Below, one piece after another: positions 55,322 through 61,970 of a stretch of 61,970 nucleotides of DNA. The stretch spans positions 1 to 61,970 of the forward strand of contig MEDY01000151.1 in the NCBI GenBank assembly GCA_001724265.1, in the 5' to 3' direction. A program made the position numbers and the translations under genes. The DNA is from Rhizaria sp. SCN 62-66 (Eukaryota > Rhizaria, unplaced). Positions within the stretch are counted from its first letter, which is position 1, and each line of letters starts with the position of its first letter. Under the pieces are notes generated by a model. It saw only the letters and a program-made list of their open reading frames with translations. It had not been told where the DNA came from and ran no database searches.

Positions 55322-58300
55322 ATGCCATCCTCTGAATCTTTGTTTCTCGCGCAGATTGGCTTTCGGTCAAAGCCAACGTTTTTTTCCGTATCTCGCTCGA
55401 CCGGGATGCCCTTCTTCCCGGCCCTGGGCCACTCCGGGAGCTCGATGGGAGCCTCAGGTCCCTCTACGTCGGGATTTCTCAGAAGCTCAATGGGCTTTCC
55501 TCTCGCGGACTCTTCTCTGCGACACGATGGTGACGCGCAATCGACCCTAGCGCTGCTCACCTCTCACGACCCTCTGTTGTCGTCCTCCCCGTCCTCGCAG
55601 CAGTACCTGGTTCACAACAGCACCGCTGAGCTTCCCCCATCTCTCTCCAACACACTCTCAGGATCGTTTAACCACAGTCTTGGCTTCACACCGTTTTCAC
55701 ACGCACTCTCGCTGCCCCAACCTCAGCCGCAGCCGTCAGTGAGTCACTTTTCCCCCACAGCCTCTGGGCCACCGCATATGCTTGCGCCGCTTCCCGTGCG
55801 TTTGGACAAGCTGCCCTTGTCGCATTCGCCCTCGCCCTCAGTCGCCTCTACGGCCACAGGCACCGCGTCCGCGTCCGAGCACCCCACGCCCCCACAGCCC
55901 CCGCCAAGAGTCGTTCCTCGACTTGCCGTTGCTTCAGATACAGTCACCTCTGACCCTGCGTTTGGCCGATACGGTGGCGCCACTGGGACTCATGGTGATG
56001 CGGGGGCCTCGCAGTGGTATCCGGGTTAGCAGCCATATTCGTGGCCGCAAGTTTCAGCCTGCAGCGAAAGTCGTCCGAGCGACTGCTACAGCAGCAGCTC
56101 ACAGTGCAACTCTGGCGGCGGCACTGCTGATCTCGGCACGGCGTCAGTACACCAAAACAGTTCCGATACCGGTGGATATATCGGTGCATATAGCGGGGGT
56201 CAGAGGACTGCTACGGCATTTTCTGATGCAATGGTCGCTGCAGACGCTGCTATTGCTGCAGGGGCCGCCATTTCCGCTGTCTCCACAATGCCCATCGCTG
56301 TCGCAGCCTCTACAGCATCACACACAGAACCACCGTGCCGCGTTGCGCGCACGGACTCACGAGCAGCGATGGCCGCTTCTATGGGCCCGGACTCGGGGAC
56401 GGCGACTGTAGCTGTTACTGCACATAGTAGCAATGCTCCAGCGATGGCAATGGAGCTTGGAACAGGTGCGACTGGTAGGCGCGGCGGCGGCCGCGGCGGC
56501 CGCGGGCACAGCGGTGGCGGTGGCGGCGGCGGCGGCGGCAACGGCAGCGGCAGTGACGGCGGAGGACGGCGCGGCGCTGGTTCTGGCTCTGGTGCGCGCA
56601 ACCCAGCGTCAACTACCACGAGCAGCGACGAGGACGAGGACGAGGACAACGGTGAAGCAACTAGCGCGAGCCAGGGCAACAGCAGCAGCAGCGGTGCTGG
56701 CAGTGACAGCGATGATAACGACAATGTAAGTCTCACCACACGTGGCCCCAGCAGAGGCCCAGGCAGCGCGGCTACCGGGATTGTCTCCGGCCCTGCTCAC
56801 GGTCACTACGCCTACGGTCACTACGCCTACGGTCACTATGCCCATGGTCACTATGCCCACAGCCAGCAGAGTTAGCTCAGTCAGCCTGCGGCTTCAGTGA
56901 CGAGCCGCGGCCGCTTGCGCCGTCTCAAACGGCCTGCCGACGCAAACATGAGCACCGTTGCAAACGACGGTGGCAGTGATAGTGAGGTGTCCGGAAGTCA
57001 AGCCGCGTCAGGAAGTCAAGCCGCGTCCGGAAGTCAAGCCGCATTGAGTCGCCGCGATCACATGCATCCCACGACGCGCACACGTCTCGCAAGCTCCCAC
57101 CCTTCCTCCCGCTCAGAGCAATGCCGACCGCAGCGGCAGCAACAACAGCAACAGGAGCAGCAGCCGCGGCCGCTGGGACAGACGATGGTGCTCGGGGCAA
57201 GTCGTGCGTTTAGTGGTGACCGCAGCGGCAGTGACCACGACGGCACCGAGGACACCACTGGCTATGGGTATGACAACAACGTGATCCCGCAAGAGCCCGG
57301 TTACTTTGCGCCTCTACAATATGCCCAACAGCATCAGCAACAACAGTCTCCGCAAAAGCAAAACCAGCAACTGCCCCCTCAAAGTCAAAACGTCACCCGC
57401 AACCATGGTAGCTCGTCTGCGCACGTGTTCAGCAGCAGTCTCTCCGGGCACGGCTATGACAGCCGTGCGGGGTATTCACTGCCGCCGCCCGCCTTGCCCT
57501 TGCCACTTACGCTTCCGCAGCCACAGCCGCCGTATCCGCAACCCCCGTAGCAGCAGTGGCGGGTGCAGCCTCGCGCAGACAGTGCTGACATGAACACTGC
57601 TGCACCTGCACCTGTATCTGTGGCTGTGCCTTCGACGGGGACTGCAACATTGGCAACTGCTCCTGCCGTGGCTGCAGCTGCAGCGACTGCAGCTGCAGCG
57701 GCGTCAACGTCTGTCGCAGCGGGTGGCAGCAGTTCGCGCAGCAGCGCGGGTCTGCGCCCACCGAAGCGAGCCAACAACGCGTACATGTATTACTGCCGTC
57801 TGACACGGCCTGAGCTGCGGCGCGCACACCCAGCACTGCCGTTCGCCGAGATTGGCGCGCGCTTGGGCCGCATGTGGCAGTCGCTGCCCGCGGCCGAGCG
57901 CGCAGAGTTCGAAGAGATGGCGCGCGTCGACCAAGAGCGGTTTGCGCGAGAGGCGGCGTCGCACGCAGCGATGGCCAAGCTTGGCGCATCGCTCATGTCT
58001 CAGCAACAGCAACAGCAACAGCAACAACAGACTGAGGCTGGCGCAACAACTCCGAGTCCGGGGCCGAGTGCGAACATGGCGAACGCTACTCCCATTGCTG
58101 CAGCAGCAGCTGCTGCTGCTGCCGCGGGCCACAGCGGCGGCTACGGCGGCCACGGCGGTGCGTGCGTGTGCGCGTGTGCATGCGGCGCTCGCAGTCCGCA
58201 ACCGCAGCTCCCGCCTCCCGGTCACAGTCCGCGTCACCGCCACAGCTTTGCTCACGGACACTCACAGTCAGAACTATTGCAGTCGCGGTCGATGCCACCA

Positions 58301-58660
58301 TCACCGGCGCTCCCGCCGCCGCTGCTCCCACCAACTCTCGACTCATCACGGAGCGGCGGTGGCGGCAGCGATGCGCACCGGCACAGACAGCGCCACAGCG
58401 GAGACTATAGTCACAACTTTGGTCAGGGCGACAGTCAGCGGGGCACGCGTGTGGCTGAGTCGCATGTGCACGAGCTACAGAAGCAAGTGCTCTTGCTGCG
58501 CCAACAACTTGCGCATGCGCAGGCACAACTGCAGGCACAGACACACGCACATACGCAGACATAGACGCATATGCAGATGCACGTGCCGCCGCGCCTCTAT
58601 GCGAGCCGTGACGACGATGATACAGAGACGGTAGACTCCGGCGCTTTATTTATTAAGTGA
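55322..58660 (+). CDS. HMG-box protein, read through four TAG codons
   Basis: One frame runs from ATG 55322 to TGA 58658-58660: 1112 residues with TAG at residues 236, 518, 743 and 1081 and no TAA or TGA. With a standard code it breaks into four frames of the same phase. Residues about 811-880 are an HMG box: PPKRANNAYMYYCRLTRPEL, then FAEIGARLGRMWQSLPAAER. These boxes bind or bend DNA and occur in transcription factors and chromatin proteins. The rest is Ser/Pro/Gln/His-rich and probably disordered, with four GHYA(Y/H) pentapeptides and three GSQAA(S/L) repeats, and Gln runs on both sides of the box. The ATG is first in frame after a TGA at 55310. CGCGCAG at about 55349-55355 could be an acceptor, so an upstream exon is possible. 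Confidence 0.8.
56027..56029 (+). other. In-frame TAG read as sense (residue 236)
   Basis: CCG GGT TAG CAG CCA, in WYPG-x-QPYSW. The following six bases happen to match the viral leaky-stop context CARYYA. Confidence 0.78.
56801..56860 (+). repeat. 15-bp tandem repeat (GHYAY/GHYAH x4)
   Basis: Four in-frame 15-bp units, GGTCACTACGCCTAC and variants, inside the HMG-box gene. Confidence 0.9.
56873..56875 (+). other. In-frame TAG read as sense (residue 518)
   Basis: CAG AGT TAG CTC AGT CAG, in HSQQS-x-LSQPA. A Gln-rich setting. Confidence 0.8.
56993..57046 (+). repeat. 18-bp tandem repeat (GSQAAS x3)
   Basis: Three near-identical 18-bp units, in frame, inside the HMG-box gene. They lie just after the second TAG. 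Confidence 0.9.
57548..57550 (+). other. In-frame TAG read as sense (residue 743)
   Basis: CCC CCG TAG CAG CAG TGG, at the head of a Gln run and upstream of the HMG box. Confidence 0.82.
58562..58564 (+). other. In-frame TAG read as sense (residue 1081)
   Basis: CAG ACA TAG ACG CAT ATG CAG, within a repeat of CAG ACA/ACG CAT units where TAG takes the place of CAG. If it were a true stop the protein would lose only 32 residues, so alone it is weaker evidence than the others. Confidence 0.65.
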
Positions 58661-60074
58661 GCGCAGCTGGTGCCGTCACTGTATTGAGTTCTGTGCTTTC
58701 TGCTCTATGTTCTGTGCTGTATGTACTAAGCTGTAATCTGCTGTAATCTGTCCAAGCTTCTGGTCCTGTGTGGCCATGACGTGTTTGTACTGAGCGGTAT
58801 TCCTGCCGCCAGCTTCAGCGTCTTTGAGGCCAGCCCTAAGTCATCTGTCTCGCACTGTGTATCGTGTTGTAACATGCTTTTGAGCTTCGTTTGCTTGTCG
58901 AGGCCGCATTGTTTTTCGATACTCAACGACAAGATTCGGTGTACGACTGCGCGAGTCTTTATTCAACTTCATCTCCGACCTAGTTTTCAAAGTGACTTTG
59001 AACTGGGCGCAATTTCCCCCTAGAATTTCATGTTTTAAATGAGTATTTTTTTTCTTTGTTTGTTTCCTTTCAATTCCATTTATTTTTTCCTTTATCATTT
59101 GTTACGAATCTCCCACCGTGCCTGTTCTGAACTTGTCACTCGTGCCTGTGTTGCTCTGCTGCCGTGTCACGACACGGTGCTGTGCCGCCGAGGGCTATAG
59201 GTTGTTTGACGCGCACCCGCGCCGTTGCGTTGCTTGACTCATTTGCTATTACTTGTTGCGCTCGAGTGTATTTTGCACACTCGCCGTCGCACGTACATTC
59301 GCAGTTGCAGTCATGGCGATGTTGAACAGCACGGGTGCGGCCGCCGCCCATATGCCCTCCGCCACGCACGATTATACTTTTCACTCACATACGTTCTCTA
59401 TGTCACAAATGCAGTGTGCGTCTTTGCGTTGTTCACTCCCGTATCAACGCAACGCCCCCACTGCGACGACGTGATTCCGCTCCGTATTTAGTTTTGCAAG
59501 GGAGAGCGTCGAGCTGACCCTTGCTGCAGACTATACAGAGCGAATCAAGTCTCAACTTGGCGCCACGTCACCACACATTGCGATTCCGTCACAGCGTGAA
59601 GCGGCTTTTGATCAGCGTTTCTTCTGCTCAGTTGCCGTGCATGCTGTATCTACACGGCAGTGTTGTCGAGTCGTTGTGTCGTAGCAGAGCGTGGGTGAGT
59701 GTGAATAACTTTTTCCTTAAACTACTTTTATTGTACGAACTACTGTGTTGATTTTTTTTTTGTTTTTGTTAATTTCCTTGTTTTGTCTGTTTTGTGACGT
59801 TTGTTGCTGCCGCCGCTGCGTCTCCGCTGCGCCAATCACCGCGCCCCGCCCCGTTTTGTCCCGCCGTGCTAGTTCCACGCTCTTCTACTATCTGTCCCAT
59901 TCCGCTACACACGTACACCCGTGGCGGCTGTGACGATAGGAACGAGCTTGCACGACGGAGGCTTCGCTGGCAGGGCCGCTGTTGTCGTTGCCGCATTGCG
60001 AGTCCGCTGCCGCCGCAGGAACAGAACGCCACACTTTCCACCCACACCCCTGTAAGAGACTGAGTTAAGCTCCG

Positions 60075-60115
60075 TTCAGTCGATTCACATCAAGTCGAGT
60101 TAAGTCAAGTCACTC
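60075..60115. repeat. AAGTC/GAGTT pentamer repeat
   Basis: Short run of the same degenerate pentamers seen at 42890-43075 (CAAGTCGAGTTAAGTCAAGTC). Confidence 0.55.
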
Positions 60116-60708
60116 TCGCCTCATCCCCCAGCCTGAGCTGGTTTGAGACAGTATGACACGACACACTCAACAACAACAACGATGACGATATATATATATT
60201 CGACCAGGAGTGGGTGAGACCATCCCCCGGGCCGCAGGAGAGCCAGCGCTCGCACGCACATACCGTGTCTTGACGTGACGGAGCGTGTCGCCGTGCTATG
60301 CGCGCGTTTTTCCTGCAAATGCCCCCGAAGCGCTGATAGCGACGGAAGTATCTTTCTTGATGATGGGTTTTCGCGGCTTTGCGGCAGCAGAGGCTGCTGC
60401 GAAGCGCGGATTAACTTAAATCTAAAATACACCTGAAGTCAGTGCCGCACATCATTGTTTTATCAATATTCAACCTCGCATGCATATGTGGCTATTACTG
60501 TAAGCTTACCTTTCAAAAGAGTCGGCGAAAGAGCTTGCAAGATGTACAACACAAGACACGCCTATTCGGTTCAACCATATCAAACTTGGTAGAAAATCAA
60601 ACACTTCTAAAACAACACACCAGGTGTGTGTGGCAGTTCAGTCTTGATTTAAGACAACTTTAACGGAGAACGAGGGTGAGACGCTCGGGTTCGCGAAAAA
60701 AATAAAGT

Positions 60709-60718
60709 ATTTATATAG
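60709..60718 (+). promoter_or_regulatory. TATA-like element upstream of S-adenosylmethionine synthetase
   Basis: ATTTATATAG lies about 265 nt before the ATG. If used, the leader would be long or contain a 5' UTR intron. Sequence match only. Confidence 0.25.
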
Positions 60719-60980
60719 GCTGCTCGCCAGCCGATTGTAAGTTGCGCGACGAAAAACGGAGCCGACATATCAGCCTAGGGCGAAGTGCGTTGGGATTGTT
60801 GCGAAACTATATTGGTATTTATAATGTATTCTCTCTTTGCATTCCTCTTGCAGCCCCCTTAATAGCTATTACACGACGAAACCGTGCAGGTGCGAATCGT
60901 CGACTGGTATCCCTCTCGCCTGCCACGCTCACCTAGTTTTCCTTGTTCTTCTCTTTCCAACGGTGTAGGTAGTCAACAAA

Positions 60981-61970
60981 ATGTCCGCTATCGAGGAGGG
61001 TTCCTTCCTTTTCACCTCTGAGTCCGTCAACGAGGGCCACCCCGGTACGTCTCTCTTTCATTTTCCCGCTGCGCGGACATTGGCCCGCTGTTCTCGAAGG
61101 CGACGCGACAGGCGACACACCCGTCACTCAAATTGCTTTCTTGGCGCTCTTGCTCACTATATTCTGTGCATGTTTCTCTCTTTCTGTATTGTGTACCTTA
61201 TCGCATGCTTAGACAAGATCTGCGACCAGGTCTCCGATGCCGTCCTCGACGCTCTCCTTGCCCAGGACCCCCTGTCCAAGGTTGCGTGCGAGACCGTCAC
61301 CAAGACTGACCTCGTCATGATCCTCGGTGAGGTCACCACTAAGGCCCACGTCAACTACGAGCAGGTTGTCCGTGACGCCGTCCTTAAGATCGGCTACGAC
61401 GCCGCTGAGAAGGGCCTCGACGGCCGCACCTGCAAGGTCGTTGTCGCCATCGAGGAGCAGTCCCCCGACATTGCTCAGGGTGTCCACATCAACAAGGCTG
61501 ACGAGGACATCGGTGCCGGCGACCAGGGCCACATGTTCGGCTACGCCACCGACGAGTCCGAGGAGATGATGCCCCTGACCCACGTCTGGGCCACCCAGCT
61601 CGGCGCCCGCCTCACCGAGGTCCGCAAGAACGGCACCCTCCCCTGGGTCCGCCCTGACGGCAAGACCCAGGTCTCCGTCATCTACAAGAACATCGACGGC
61701 GTCCCCGTGCCCCAGCGCGTCCACACCGTCGTCATCTCCACCCAGCACGACGACGGCATCCCTATCGAGACCATCCGCGAGCACCTCCTCGAGGAGGTCG
61801 TCAAGAAGGTCATCCCCGCTAAGTTCCTCGACGACAAGACCATCTTCCACCTCAACCCCTCCGGCCGCTTCGTCATCGGTGGCCCCCACGGTGATGCCGG
61901 CCTCACTGGCCGCAAGATCATCATCGACACCTACGGTGGCTGGGGCGCCCACGGTGGCGGTGCCTTCTCC
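60981..61970 (+). CDS. MAT: S-adenosylmethionine synthetase, N-terminal part (runs off the right edge)
   Basis: Exon 1 is 60981-61044 and exon 2 starts at 61213 and continues past the window; 274 residues are visible. The 168-nt intron has a GTACGT donor and a GCTTAG acceptor and splits the Asp codon of [14 protein letters not shown], a family signature. The enzyme makes S-adenosylmethionine from ATP and methionine. Other hallmarks are [15 protein letters not shown], the ATP-site loop, and [12 protein letters not shown] at the window end, where the family normally continues for about 110 more residues. Codon use is strongly C-ending, as expected for a highly expressed enzyme. The start [20 protein letters not shown] matches the family. 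Confidence 0.97.
   Translation, partial: MSAIEEGSFLFTSESVNEGHPGTSLFHFPAARTLARCSRRRRDRRHTRHSNCFLGALAHYILCMFLSFCIVYLIACLDKICDQVSDAVLDALLAQDPLSKVACETVTKTDLVMILGEVTTKAHVNYEQVVRDAVLKIGYDAAEKGLDGRTCKVVVAIEEQSPDIAQGVHINKADEDIGAGDQGHMFGYATDESEEMMPLTHVWATQLGARLTEVRKNGTLPWVRPDGKTQVSVIYKNIDGVPVPQRVHTVVISTQHDDGIPIETIREHLLEEVVKKVIPAKFLDDKTIFHLNPSGRFVIGGPHGDAGLTGRKIIIDTYGGWGAHGGGAFS

Larger units (their letters stand above)
58661..60980. other. Long intergenic region
   Basis: A 2.3-kb spacer between two plus-strand genes. Contents are T-rich stretches (59045-59095, 59750-59770), pentamer repeats near 60075-60110, an AT microsatellite at about 60187-60200, and a TATA-like site near 60710. Several short frames show no similarity I recognise, and no tRNA or 5S-like element is evident. 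Confidence 0.5.

Noticed and set aside
55322-58660. Pseudogene or sequencing errors as the cause of the in-frame TAGs
   Set aside because: All eight interruptions in two genes are TAG; random decay or error would also give TAA, TGA and frameshifts. The domains stay intact and no gene in the window stops at TAG.
36059-58660. UAG meaning leucine instead of glutamine
   Set aside because: Possible from other protists, but TAG here lies in Gln-rich stretches and substitutes for CAG in a repeat. Not excluded; I only favour Gln.
1-61970. CRISPR arrays, bacterial operons or insertion sequences
   Set aside because: Introns and eukaryotic gene content show this is nuclear DNA; no spaced direct repeats or transposase seen.

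Overview
The window is nuclear DNA from a unicellular eukaryote that I cannot place in a named group. The evidence is spliceosomal introns (eight found, 127-474 nt, most starting GTACG), an RNA polymerase I subunit, SBDS, a TMC channel-like protein, a mitochondrial-type PheRS and a secreted pepsin-family protease. Coding DNA is very GC-rich, with long Ala, Gln, Asn, Asp and Ser runs. The spacers are much more AT-rich.

Layout: a WW-domain gene leaves at the left edge (minus, below 168). Three large low-complexity plus-strand genes follow (698-4029, TPR-like; 4488-12045, Cys-cluster and FG/Q-rich; 12421-18699, coiled coil). Then come minus-strand genes for a TMC protein (19960-23572), PheRS (24285-25760) and the Pol I second-largest subunit with an intein (26237-31262). 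An AT-rich spacer holds a degenerate 158-bp tandem repeat. A plus-strand aspartic protease (33661-35223) has an inverted broken copy of part of itself beside it. A 2031-residue BACK-domain/membrane protein (36059-42154), a kelch-RING protein (43159-48408) and SBDS with a long acidic tail (49324-51833) are on the minus strand. Flavohemoglobin (53273-54556), an HMG-box protein (55322-58660) and the start of S-adenosylmethionine synthetase (60981 onward) are on the plus strand.

The main discovery is a changed genetic code. Two genes make sense only if TAG is read as an amino acid. The HMG-box gene has four in-frame TAG codons, and the BACK-domain gene has four, including one three codons after its only plausible ATG. 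All 12 genes whose 3' ends are in the window stop with TAA (8) or TGA (4), never TAG. Sequence context favours glutamine. With a standard code these two genes shatter into about six apparent ORFs and lose their starts or their HMG box.

The second notable system is a 427-residue intein with a LAGLIDADG endonuclease inside the RNA polymerase I second subunit. It sits exactly before the conserved CQMGKQTMG segment.

The genes do not form a pathway. They look like an ordinary mix of housekeeping genes (Pol I subunit, SBDS, PheRS, SAM synthetase; ribosome production is over-represented) and large lineage-specific proteins.
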